In this document: piece after piece, positions 54,984 through 63,366 of the stretch
Layout of the letters: every line of letters starts with the position of its first letter
Position numbering within the stretch: position 1 is the first letter of the stretch
NCBI RefSeq assembly: GCF_003641185.1
Contig: NZ_CP032757.1
Span: 2,542,001 to 2,606,000, forward strand
Length of the DNA: 64,000 nt
Source: Lactiplantibacillus pentosus
Lineage (GTDB): Bacteria; Bacillota; Bacilli; Lactobacillales; Lactobacillaceae
Direction of reading: 5' to 3'
Notes under the pieces: model-generated
Told to the model about the DNA's origin: nothing
The model's database searches: none
What the model saw: the letters and a program-made list of their open reading frames with translations, nothing else
Translations under genes and position numbers: made by a program

Positions 54984-55067
54984 GTGTTGTTTATTCATCG
55001 CGATAGGCGCTCAGTCGATTTAACGTGAGCGGCAACGTACAACTCAGTACGGCGTTGATGGCAAGCA

Positions 55068-55952
55068 TTAATCCGTTTCGCGGTCTAGTTGCTCCAAGGC
55101 AGTCTTTAACTGCGCCTGAGCGGACTTATCCAATGACGGATAGGCTAATGGTAATTCAGCAAGTCGCTGATTAATGATTTCAGACACGCACAGCCGTGAA
55201 TACCACTTGCTGTCTGACGGAATGACGTACCATGGCGTCTCCTTGGTGGCCGTCTGCGTAATCGCGTCATCATAAGCTTGCTGATAGTCATCCCAATACT
55301 GCCGTTCTTGAATATCGGCGGCGGAGAACTTCCAATTATGACTTGGAATCTCGATGCGGCGAATAAACCGCTGCTTTTGTTCCGCTTTCGACATGTGTAA
55401 GAAGAACTTCAAAACTAAGTAACCGTTATGTTGGAGATAATCTTCAAAATACCGTAAATCGCCGAAACGCCGTTCAAAAAACGCGTCGTCGACTTGCTTT
55501 TTATGGGCGATTTCGCCGATATGTTCGTTGACGATAATCTCAGGATGGACGCGACTCACCAACACGTCTTCATAATACGACCGGTTAAAGATTCCAATCA
55601 TCCCGCGCTTGGGAACCCGCTCGTGAATCCGCCACAAGTAGTCATGCGCGATTTCTTTACTCGTTGGCTGCTTGAATGACGTGACTTCACAGCCCTGCGG
55701 ATTAACCCCGCTCATGATGTGGCGAATCATACTATCCTTGCCCGCAGCATCCATCGCTTGAAAAATAATCAGGACACCGAACCGGTCTTGCGCATACAAT
55801 TTACCCTGCAGCTCGGTCAGTTGCTTGATATTTTTGGCAATCTGATTCTTAATCACCTTTTCGTCTTCAAACTCCGGGTCGACCGTCGTCGCTAATTTGG
55901 TCAATCCGAGCTTCTGCTTACCGGTATAGCGATAATGCTTTTCAAAATTCAC
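55068..55952 (-). CDS. Polyphosphate kinase 2 family protein
   Basis: A 294-residue PPK2 enzyme that transfers phosphate between polyphosphate and nucleotides. It has Walker A FQAMDAAGKDSMIRH, Walker B GIFNRSYYEDVL and the lid-module RFIRRIEIPSHNWKF. The likely start is GTG 55952 with GGAGG 10 nt upstream. The nitroreductase gene lies 19 bp upstream, so the two are probably co-transcribed. Confidence 0.93.
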   Translation of the reverse strand: MNFEKHYRYTGKQKLGLTKLATTVDPEFEDEKVIKNQIAKNIKQLTELQGKLYAQDRFGVLIIFQAMDAAGKDSMIRHIMSGVNPQGCEVTSFKQPTSKEIAHDYLWRIHERVPKRGMIGIFNRSYYEDVLVSRVHPEIIVNEHIGEIAHKKQVDDAFFERRFGDLRYFEDYLQHNGYLVLKFFLHMSKAEQKQRFIRRIEIPSHNWKFSAADIQERQYWDDYQQAYDDAITQTATKETPWYVIPSDSKWYSRLCVSEIINQRLAELPLAYPSLDKSAQAQLKTALEQLDRETD

Positions 55953-55971
55953 GTCGCATCCGCCTCCCCGT

Positions 55972-56532
55972 TTAGCGGTAATCTACTAATGTCGACAATG
56001 GTTGATGGTCTGCCATTTTACCCGCAACGGCCGCCTTGCCAATTGACACCAGCAATAGCGGCTGATAGCGCTGGGCATCTAAGTTTAAAATCTTAGTGAA
56101 CCCGGCGGCATCAAAACCAGTCATCGGATTGGTATCGTAGCCATGGTCCTTGGCGACCAGCATGAATTGCATCGCAATCAACCCGGTATCTAAGGCCCCA
56201 ATCGTATCTGAATGTTGAGCTGGTGCGTCCCCTTGTCCCGGTTGAAATGCGGGCGTTTGATGTTGATTTTCGCGATCCAAGACGAATAACACGACCGCAC
56301 TAGATGTGGTCAATTGACTGGTATTCCCAGTGGCTGCACATAACTGTTCGCGGAGTTGCGCATCCGTGATGACCAGTGCGCGAATCGGCTGTTGATTCAA
56401 GGCAGTCGGTGCCAGAAACGCAGTCTGTAACATCTGATTCATTTCTTCGGGTTCAATTTTAGTTTGGCCGTCATATTTACGAACAGAATGACGGGCGTTA
56501 ATTACTGTTTCTAATGGACTTTGAGTGGTCAT
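55972..56532 (-). CDS. Nitroreductase-family flavoprotein
   Basis: A 186-residue FMN-dependent nitroreductase with NARHSVRKYDGQTKIEPEEM, APTALNQQPI, an active-site region TGLIAMQFMLVAKDHGYDTNPMTGFD and a C-terminal LVSIGKA. It reduces nitro compounds, quinones or flavins with NAD(P)H. Start 56532 has AAGGAAGG 8 nt upstream. First gene of the pair with ppk2. Confidence 0.92.
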   Translation of the reverse strand: MTTQSPLETVINARHSVRKYDGQTKIEPEEMNQMLQTAFLAPTALNQQPIRALVITDAQLREQLCAATGNTSQLTTSSAVVLFVLDRENQHQTPAFQPGQGDAPAQHSDTIGALDTGLIAMQFMLVAKDHGYDTNPMTGFDAAGFTKILNLDAQRYQPLLLVSIGKAAVAGKMADHQPLSTLVDYR

Positions 56533-56731
56533 TAGCTTCACCTTCCTTGACTTTCAGTATAAGTCAGTCAGGGAATTTGTGCCAGTAAGCGTTTTACCAA
56601 ACGAATCCCGAACATTTTATAGCCTAATCCACATTTAATTCGCTGCTAGCCGTTGTCAGCGTCCACTGAAACGTTTACAATTAAATCATAGCATTACAGC
56701 GCTTCAGACCTAACTAGGGAGGATGTTTTTC

Positions 56732-57688
56732 ATGGCAAAACGCAAAATGATTTTAGACTTGGACACTGGGATTGACGACGCAATGGCAATTGCTTATGCG
56801 GTCGGTGCGCCCGACGTTGATTTGATTGGGATTATTAGTTCTTACGGGAACTGCCTGGTCGACCAAGCCGCCACTAATAGTTTACAAATCTTGGAATTAC
56901 TAGGTGCAACCGATGTGCCCGTCTTCTTAGGCGAACCCCACTCCAGTACGACCGAGCACTTTGATGTCATGCCGATTTCACAACAAATCCACGGGATGAA
57001 CGGGATCGGTGACGTCGAACTACCCGCACCAAAACGTGCCGTTGAAAAACAATCTGGCGTTGATTTCTTGATTGACGCCGTTCACCAATATGGCGCTGAT
57101 TTGACCCTTGTGCCAACTGGTCCACTGACCAACCTGGCCGAAGCACTCGAAAAAGCCCCAGACATCGCCAGCACAATTGGCAACGTGACCTTGATGGGTG
57201 GCGCACTCACGGTTCCTGGTAACGTCAGCCACTACGCTGAAGCCAACATCAACCAAGATGCCGAAGCCGCCAATGCCGTCTTCACTAGCAACATACCGTT
57301 GACGATGGTCGGCCTCGACGTCACGTTACGGACGTTATTGACCAAGACTGAAACCCAACAATGGCGCGACTTGAAGACAACGGCCGGCGAAAAATTCGCG
57401 GACATCGTTGACTACTACATCGCCGCCTACGACATTACTAGCCCAGATTTGCACGGTTGCGCATTGCACGATCCACTGGCAGTCGGCGTTTCACTCGACC
57501 CAAGTTTCGTCACGACACTTGATCTGAATATGTACGTTCAAGCCAGCGGTGAAGACTACGGTCGGACGATTGGCGACCCTGCCCGTTTGAACGACCCAAC
57601 GAATGTGACCGTCGCCTTAACTGTCGATAAAGATCGTTATTTGAAGACCTTCATGGACTACTTAACGACGCTGTTCAAACAACACTAG
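56732..57688 (+). CDS. Inosine-uridine-type nucleoside hydrolase
   Basis: A 318-residue ribonucleoside N-ribohydrolase, releasing bases from nucleosides. It shows the calcium-binding ILDLDTGIDDAMAI motif near the N-terminus, the PTGPLTNLA loop, TLMGGAL, EANINQDAEAAN and the C-terminal catalytic-His/Asp region HGCALHDPLAVG. GGGAGGA lies 8 nt before ATG 56732. It is monocistronic with a good terminator. Confidence 0.94.
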   Translation: MAKRKMILDLDTGIDDAMAIAYAVGAPDVDLIGIISSYGNCLVDQAATNSLQILELLGATDVPVFLGEPHSSTTEHFDVMPISQQIHGMNGIGDVELPAPKRAVEKQSGVDFLIDAVHQYGADLTLVPTGPLTNLAEALEKAPDIASTIGNVTLMGGALTVPGNVSHYAEANINQDAEAANAVFTSNIPLTMVGLDVTLRTLLTKTETQQWRDLKTTAGEKFADIVDYYIAAYDITSPDLHGCALHDPLAVGVSLDPSFVTTLDLNMYVQASGEDYGRTIGDPARLNDPTNVTVALTVDKDRYLKTFMDYLTTLFKQH

Positions 57689-57738
57689 GCTTGCTGTAAA
57701 ACTGGAATAATTCAATACAAATTTATTAATAAACACAA

Positions 57739-57780
57739 ACAGTGTCGGCAGACTGAAATTCAGTTTGCCGGCACTGTTCT
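57739..57780 (+). terminator. Terminator of the nucleoside hydrolase gene
   Basis: AACAGTGTCGGCAGACTGAA pairs with TTCAGTTTGCCGGCACTGTT with no loop beyond the central bases, followed by CTT. Confidence 0.85.
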
Positions 57781-57912
57781 TATCTGGATATTGACGTCTT
57801 AATAATCACCAACGGTTTAAAATCAGCGGCTGCTAAAAAACGCCAAATGATTAACTCACTCTGGAAACAGCCTTCAAGACCATAAAATCTGTGGCACTTT
57901 TGAGTCGTTCGT

Positions 57913-58680
57913 CTATTTCTTCGGTGCATAGGGTGGCCGAACTAAGTTATCACCGGACTCGCCTTGTTTGACGCGATTTCGTAACGTCCCCACCGGCACG
58001 TGAAACGCGCGCGATAATTCTAACAGCGTCCAGGTTTGCCCCTGATAATCAACCATGAATCGCTTACGCTTCGGCTGCACGCTTAATTCAGCGCCCCGTT
58101 TGCCGGCCTGGTAACGTTGCCAGAGCGTCATATAATCAATTCCCGTCTTTGCGGCCAGTTCTGACAGGGTCTGACCGTCTTCCAAAACGATTGGCCCGGA
58201 AGTGACTCGCTTGACCGTTTGCACCAATTCAGGACCACGAATCCCCCGTTTATAGCGGTTGATCACCGTACTTGGCTTGACCTGGTATTCAGCGGAAGCC
58301 TCGGCTAACGTCATCTCGTGGCCATCAATCGCGGTTTGAATATCTTGAGGACCATCACGTTTCATCTTACGTTTAAATTCATCGACTGGTAGCACAATGT
58401 CTGGATAGCGAACGCCCCGCTTATAGCGACTGAGGACCGTCTGCTGGTTTAAACCGAACTTCTTAGCAACTTGGATAAAATTCATCTTTTGCCCATCAAT
58501 ATCAATCATTTGCAGGCCTTTCGTATAATGCACCGGCCGCACCAGTCGTTTCCCACGCTCGCCATTTTTGTAACGTGTCGTTAGTCTGATTTGATCGATT
58601 TCGTATTTATCCGCCAGATAGGATAGGCTTCGCAACTGCCCATCCACATCTGCAGTTTTGATTTCGTGACGATCTGCCAT
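57913..58680 (-). CDS. Protein of five tandem HTH-like repeats, function unknown
   Basis: 255 residues built of five repeats of about 45-50 residues, each reading roughly DGQ..L.ELA..Y.I...T...RY..G.RG..LV.P (starting near residues 13, 60, 112, 165 and 209). Each unit looks like a small helix-turn-helix (a sigma-70 region 4 or AP2-linked HTH type), so the protein may wrap along DNA. I do not recognise a named family. It is rich in Arg and Lys, and is monocistronic. The ATG at 58680 has GGGAG upstream. Confidence 0.82.
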   Translation of the reverse strand: MADRHEIKTADVDGQLRSLSYLADKYEIDQIRLTTRYKNGERGKRLVRPVHYTKGLQMIDIDGQKMNFIQVAKKFGLNQQTVLSRYKRGVRYPDIVLPVDEFKRKMKRDGPQDIQTAIDGHEMTLAEASAEYQVKPSTVINRYKRGIRGPELVQTVKRVTSGPIVLEDGQTLSELAAKTGIDYMTLWQRYQAGKRGAELSVQPKRKRFMVDYQGQTWTLLELSRAFHVPVGTLRNRVKQGESGDNLVRPPYAPKK

Positions 58681-58920
58681 GCTTTGACTCCCTCGTTTAC
58701 GATTTTATTGGCGGCTGAGAATACTCAACCGTCCAATGATAATTATTTTTCCAAGCACTAATTCACCTACAAGATAATTATGTCGTAATTTTGAAAAATA
58801 AGCCATCGTTCGTCATGATTTTTGCTTAAAAATAAAGGCTTTCAGTAATCGTCGTGATCGTTAGTCGTCAGGATTCGACTGGGTTGGTCGCGTTGTGCGT
58901 GTCACTCACCTTTTGAAATA

Positions 58921-58947
58921 AAAACGGCATCAGCTGACACCGTTTTT
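58921..58947 (-). terminator. Terminator of the 58955 gene
   Basis: Minus-strand AAAACGGTGTCAGCTGATGCCGTTTT-type hairpin (AAAACGG with CCGTTTT around CAGCTG) followed by T residues. Confidence 0.75.
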
Positions 58948-58954
58948 CATTCGT

Positions 58955-59218
58955 TCACACGTTTGGAATATTGGTCAAAATCACACCCGGCGTTGAAAAG
59001 ACTGCCCGAGCCATCTGGGCGGCAGAAGCACTCTTATCACTCAGCACATCAAAAAAGATGGGTTGGAAGCGATCAAACACTTCCGCCTCTTCAACTTCAA
59101 CGGCTGGTGTTGTGGCGTTCAGGCCGCATTCTTGTACCGCCCGCTTGCGTGCCATCCATTCATTGTTAGCCGCAATCAGGGCTTGTTGCTCATCTTGAGT
59201 AAACAGATAAAATCGCAT
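58955..59218 (-). CDS. Small conserved-looking protein of unknown function
   Basis: 87 residues. Begins MRFYLFTQDEQQALIAANNEWMARKRAVQE (written in part), then an acidic stretch VEVEEAEVFDRF, and a C-terminal TPGVILTNIPNV. No membrane helix or signal peptide. AAAGGAC precedes the ATG and a terminator follows, which supports it being a real gene. Family not recognised. Confidence 0.72.
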   Translation of the reverse strand: MRFYLFTQDEQQALIAANNEWMARKRAVQECGLNATTPAVEVEEAEVFDRFQPIFFDVLSDKSASAAQMARAVFSTPGVILTNIPNV

Positions 59219-59480
59219 TAGTGTCGTCCTTTCTGTATCAAGCCTACATTTGTCACACTTATCATAAATCCAATGTTTTTATTCACTTAATTATATAGTT
59301 ACATAACTATTTTTACAAACAAATGATCAGAAAAGATTCAATATTTATTGCACTTATTTTACGCCGGGGAATTAATATTTCATATGTTCACACGTCCGAA
59401 AGCTTTACATACGGCGGGCACCACCCAATCAACCACTGCATTCCCATGTCATGATATTGCATCATCATGCCATCAAAGGC
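59219..59480. other. AT-rich intergenic region
   Basis: No gene is seen between the 59219 start and the terminator at 59481. It holds the promoter area of the small gene ending at 58955, with the near-palindrome ATAGTTACATAACTAT at about 59295. Confidence 0.5.
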
Positions 59481-59534
59481 ACAAAAAAGCTGCGACGATT
59501 CAGTCCGAATATACCCACTAAGCCGTCACAGCTT
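59481..59534 (-). terminator. Terminator of the immunity-like gene
   Basis: Minus-strand AAAGCTGTGACGG pairs with TCGTCGCAGCTTTT and is followed by T residues. Confidence 0.7.
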
Positions 59535-59568
59535 TCACCAGTTAGTTTTCCTAGCCATTATTCAATTG

Positions 59569-59889
59569 TTAGTCGTCTAAATAACTACAGTGCATCCCGA
59601 CAAATCCGATATTGGTACCAAAGGGTTTCACCGCCACTAATAGCGGCTCGATCTGATCATAGAACTTAGACGCCACTGGTGACAACCCCTTCTTGTTCAA
59701 CGCTTCCATCTGAAAACTGACGACTATTTTATTCAAAACGGCGACTGGATAACGCTTGGCCTCCAAATCAGCCTTAGCCAGCAATCCAATTCTACGCTCA
59801 CGTTCAGTAATCGATTCGTCCAGTACAAAATCGTATATATTACTTAACAGTTCTTCCTCATCCAAAGTCACATGATGTCGTCCAAACAT
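59569..59889 (-). CDS. Probable bacteriocin immunity protein (EntA_Immun type)
   Basis: 106 residues, mostly alpha-helical: EELLSNIYDFVLDESITERER, LLAKADLEAKRYPVAVLNKI and LSPVASKFYDQIEPLL match the four-helix pattern of enterocin A/pediocin immunity proteins, which guard the mannose PTS against class IIa bacteriocins. No bacteriocin gene is nearby, so it would be an orphan immunity gene. The assignment is by pattern only and the C-terminal NIGFVGMHCSYLDD is unusual. Confidence 0.6.
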   Translation of the reverse strand: MFGRHHVTLDEEELLSNIYDFVLDESITERERRIGLLAKADLEAKRYPVAVLNKIVVSFQMEALNKKGLSPVASKFYDQIEPLLVAVKPFGTNIGFVGMHCSYLDD

Positions 59890-60353
59890 TGTGCTTCACC
59901 TAACTTCCTTTTTAAGTCTGTCCCCCGCACCAACATTGATGGCAATGACAGTCAAGTAAATGATTCACTTGCATGCCATATTTTGACAGCGTCTTGATAA
60001 CATGTCAATACGCATCAGAATTGACCTTGCGCGTTAGCGTCTTGAAGATAGTCAAACTAGCGAATCACCAGCAACGGGATGATGCTGCAAAATTGCACAG
60101 CATCAGTTTGAGCACTCCCTAAACCAATGTCCAGAGGAAATGCGAGATAGTTCGTTATCCAACCATCATCCACGGGACAGCTGTTTTGACCTGCCACCCA
60201 CTGTGCTTCATATTCCATCAGAATCGCTACCATGGCAGTCTACTCATCAATTTCACCAGCCAAATATGGTATAATTTAGGGCATTATCCTGGGTGTCAAT
60301 GCTTGATTGCATCGTTCGCAATCGCAGCCACCTTTCAGAAAGTAGGAATCCTC
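59890..60353. other. Intergenic region with rnhA promoter
   Basis: No gene is seen. An extended -10 TGGTATAAT (60267-60275) lies 79 bp before the RNase H start. A dyad TTGACA...TGTCAA occurs at about 59973-60007. Confidence 0.5.
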
Positions 60354-61280
60354 GTGGCACAAAAATATTATGCCGTTCGCAAAGGCCGTCAGCCTGGCAT
60401 TTACCGGACCTGGGCTGAAACGCAAGCACAAGTCAACGGTTACTCACAAGCACAGTTCAAGAGTTTTCCAACGGCCGCCGAAGCGGAAGCGTTTATGAGT
60501 GGTCAAACTAGCGCCAAATCAACGCGTCAACCTAGCCGTTCTAAATCATCAGCACATCCAGCATCCGCACCCGTGGACGCCGCCATCACCGTTTATACCG
60601 ATGGTGGCTCTCGGAACACTGGTAACGTCGCCGGTCAACACGTGCATCATGATGACAAGGCCGCGTGGGCGTATCGGATCGAATTGCCGGATCAACTCGT
60701 CACCGATTCAGCCGGTGAATGGGGCGCGACCAATAATCGTATGGAAATCATGGCCTTTTTGCGGGCACTCGAACAGCTCGAAAAATTAGAACAAACCAAC
60801 ACGACGATTTTATTCGTGCTCGATTCACAGTACGTCTTAAATGCGGTCACTAAGGGTTGGCTATCTGGTTGGAAACGCCGTGGCTGGAAACGAAGTAATG
60901 GCCCGCTAGTCAACGCCGAATTATGGCAAGCCGTTGACCGCCTACTCCCCAAGTTCACTGATCTGCACTACCGGTGGACCAAGGGCCATGCGACCAACCA
61001 AGGCAACGTCTTCGTCGACCATTTATTAAACCAAACGATGGACCAGATGCACGCCGGTCAACCCGCACAAGCTTCGACTGGCGCGAAAACGAGTGCCCAT
61101 CAAGCCAAGTCGGCAACAACAAACACTCAAACTAAGCCGAGTGCAACTGCCAAGTCCGTTTCAGCACCTTCGACTCGGACTGACTCGACTGGGCCATTCA
61201 ATTCTGACGAGCGCCCCGCAGACCCGGAACAAGTCGCCCGCTCCGTAGCAGCAATCAAAAAAATGCTGCAGGACCGGTAA
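60354..61280 (+). CDS. rnhA: Ribonuclease HI with N-terminal viroplasmin-like RNA/DNA hybrid-binding domain
   Basis: 308 residues: an N-terminal HBD/caulimovirus viroplasmin domain (AQKYYAVRKGRQPGIYRTWAE, ~2-45), a Ser/Lys linker, a type 1 RNase H domain with VYTDGGSRNTG, NNRMEIMAFLRAL, LDSQYV and HATNQGNVFVDHLLN (the D-E-D-D catalytic set), and a long Thr/Ser/Lys-rich C-terminal tail. It degrades RNA in RNA/DNA hybrids. GTG 60354 with AGGA upstream is chosen because it places MAQKYYAV at the conserved start; the frame is open further upstream without signals. Confidence 0.93.
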   Translation: MAQKYYAVRKGRQPGIYRTWAETQAQVNGYSQAQFKSFPTAAEAEAFMSGQTSAKSTRQPSRSKSSAHPASAPVDAAITVYTDGGSRNTGNVAGQHVHHDDKAAWAYRIELPDQLVTDSAGEWGATNNRMEIMAFLRALEQLEKLEQTNTTILFVLDSQYVLNAVTKGWLSGWKRRGWKRSNGPLVNAELWQAVDRLLPKFTDLHYRWTKGHATNQGNVFVDHLLNQTMDQMHAGQPAQASTGAKTSAHQAKSATTNTQTKPSATAKSVSAPSTRTDSTGPFNSDERPADPEQVARSVAAIKKMLQDR

Positions 61281-61340
61281 TCTTGGGCGCAACAATTCTA
61301 GTTTGACTGTACGGCAAACCTCTACTTTCCATTGCAGTCT

Positions 61341-61374
61341 AAAAACCGGCAACCTGAATTAGGTCGCCGGTTTT
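61341..61374 (+). terminator. Terminator of rnhA
   Basis: AAAACCGGCAACCT and AGGTCGCCGGTTTT pair around GAAT and end in TTTTG. Confidence 0.85.
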
Positions 61375-61474
61375 GTCATTATTTTGGTGAGATACTCATG
61401 AGCGCGGTGTTCATCAAGCATAACGAACACAACGCCCTGTATGCTTCAAGGCAATCCGTTATTGCTTGCGACGT

Positions 61475-62248
61475 TCAGGCGATCCAACCGATTTTTTTCA
61501 AACCATTGGCGATGCCGTCATGGTCACAATCCGTGGTCGTGATGTCCGCTAAGGCCTTGATTTCAGGTTTGGCATTACCCATCGCGACACCGATGCCCAC
61601 GCTTTGAAGCATCTCACGGTCATTTTCATTATCGCCAAACGCCGCCACATTGGCGTTGTCGATATTTAACGCCGCTGCCAGTTTGGCAATCCCCTGGGCC
61701 TTCGAACCGGCTTTAGGGATAATATCGACGCCCCGTTCATGGAAACGAACAAACGAAAATTCATCTGGATGTGGTAACAACCGGTTCTGGGCATCCGGAT
61801 AAAACATCATCGCCTGATAGACGTCATGGGCCTGATAGTAATCCGGGGCATAGTCGAGTTGCGGTGCCCGAAATGTCTCCAAAACATCCCGCGTTTGTTG
61901 TGACGGATGGGTATGAATATGCAATCCATCCAATGACTCGACCACAATATCGATTTGTTGTTGGTCGGCGGCCGTAATTAGCTTGCCCAGGTTAGCTTTG
62001 GACAAGGTGTGCTGATGAACCTGTTTGCCATCCGCGAAGGCGGCCGATCCGTTACAGAGCACATAGTCTCGTAATGCCAACGCTTCAATCACGGGACGCG
62101 CCATCGCCAAATTACGACCAGTCGCAATCGCGACATGGATCTGTTGGTCCTTGAGTGCCTGAATACTGGCCACGGTACTCGGCAAAAGGGTCTTATTACT
62201 TGCTAAAAGTGTATCATCGATATCAAAAACGGCTAATCTCGCTACCAT
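61475..62248 (-). CDS. HAD-superfamily Cof-type phosphatase
   Basis: 257 residues of the Cof/YidA class IIB HAD family: FDIDDTLLASNK (nucleophile DxD), IATGRN, and C-terminal AFGDNENDREML (metal-binding). Acts on sugar phosphates or nucleotides such as FMN. Start 62248 has GGAGG 8 nt upstream; an earlier in-frame start is less likely. It follows the LacI gene by 16 bp and is probably in its operon. Confidence 0.93.
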   Translation of the reverse strand: MVARLAVFDIDDTLLASNKTLLPSTVASIQALKDQQIHVAIATGRNLAMARPVIEALALRDYVLCNGSAAFADGKQVHQHTLSKANLGKLITAADQQQIDIVVESLDGLHIHTHPSQQTRDVLETFRAPQLDYAPDYYQAHDVYQAMMFYPDAQNRLLPHPDEFSFVRFHERGVDIIPKAGSKAQGIAKLAAALNIDNANVAAFGDNENDREMLQSVGIGVAMGNAKPEIKALADITTTDCDHDGIANGLKKIGWIA

Positions 62249-62264
62249 ATTAAGTGCCTCCAAA

Positions 62265-63203
62265 TTATCGCTCAATAAACTCTGATTTTATTAATTCATG
62301 CGTCCGGGTCTTGCCCATCGCTAATCGAAATGCAGACTGGCCTAACGATTCCAAATGGTGATCGATCGTCGAAAACTTCAGCAATCGACTCGTCAATAGG
62401 TTCTCCTGACCAATGATCGGCATTGGGGGCAACTGGTGATCAATAAAGTATTGATAAACGCCCGCTCCAATGTCGTCGCCATTCGCAAAGACCGCCGCCA
62501 CTTGTGGTGACTGCGCCGCAAAATACTCGCCAGCCCGGTAACCATCTTCGTAAGTTGCCGCACCGATAAACAGGTGAGCGTCATCCAACGGCCCATAGAC
62601 CTGCTGATACGCCCGTTTGGTCACCCGCGTGCTAGCACTGATGACGTTGTTGCGACTCAAAATGACGCCCATCGTCTCATAACCGCGCTGTTTGGCCCAT
62701 TTTAAGGCCGTCACGTACGACGCCATCCGGTCAGTATACGCCGCCGCCAGTTCACGGTCGTCGCCAGGATCTTCACAACACACGATTTGACCGTATTTGC
62801 GATAATTTTCGAGCGTTTCTAACGAACTACTACGTGAGGTAAAAATTAACGCATCATAGGCTTTGCTTCGAAGTTCTTCCAAGTAGTGTCGTTCAATCGT
62901 CCGGTCATAGTTAGTGGGCAGTAGCGTAATCTTGTAACCGGCAGCAAACCCCGCCCCCACGATGCCGTCCACAATCCGGGCAAAGTACGGATGATTGGCG
63001 TACGGTAGGACCACGCCAATGGTTTTGGTCTGGCCCCGGCTCAAATCCCGTGCGACCCGGTTGGGCACGTAATCGAGTTCCTGCATAATCGCTTCGACTT
63101 TCGCCCGCTTATCGTCTGCCACGTACTTTTGGTGGTTGATCACCCGTGAGACAGTTGAAACGGAATAGCCTGACAGTCGGGCAATATCATGAATATTCGT
63201 CAT
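62265..63203 (-). CDS. LacI-family transcriptional regulator
   Basis: 312 residues: N-terminal HTH (NIHDIARLSGYSVSTVSRVINHQKYVADDKR) with hinge helix, then a periplasmic-binding-protein-like effector domain (KTIGVVLPYANHPYFARIVDGI). It most resembles a sugar-responsive repressor. AGGAAG lies 7 nt before ATG 63203. It is divergent from an RpiR-type regulator and upstream of a HAD phosphatase, so sugar-phosphate metabolism is the likely target. Confidence 0.93.
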   Translation of the reverse strand: MTNIHDIARLSGYSVSTVSRVINHQKYVADDKRAKVEAIMQELDYVPNRVARDLSRGQTKTIGVVLPYANHPYFARIVDGIVGAGFAAGYKITLLPTNYDRTIERHYLEELRSKAYDALIFTSRSSSLETLENYRKYGQIVCCEDPGDDRELAAAYTDRMASYVTALKWAKQRGYETMGVILSRNNVISASTRVTKRAYQQVYGPLDDAHLFIGAATYEDGYRAGEYFAAQSPQVAAVFANGDDIGAGVYQYFIDHQLPPMPIIGQENLLTSRLLKFSTIDHHLESLGQSAFRLAMGKTRTHELIKSEFIER

Positions 63204-63239
63204 CACAGAACTTCCTCTCTAACTTGATGATACCACGAT

Positions 63240-63279
63240 GTTTCATATAATTACCATAATTTATGAAACCGGTACCAGG
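63240..63279. promoter_or_regulatory. Candidate operators between the LacI and RpiR genes
   Basis: GTTTCATA (63240-63247) and TATGAAAC (63262-63269) form an inverted repeat with a 14-bp centre. Overlapping it, TGAAACCGGTACCA (63265-63278) resembles a LacI-family operator with a central CG. It lies in the divergent promoter region, consistent with autoregulation. Confidence 0.5.
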
Positions 63280-63366
63280 TCAAGCCGTTTATTTTCAATT
63301 TTCTGATAATAATCGCAATTTTGGGGAATTACTCGTATGATATTAATGATTGGAGGAAATCATGAC

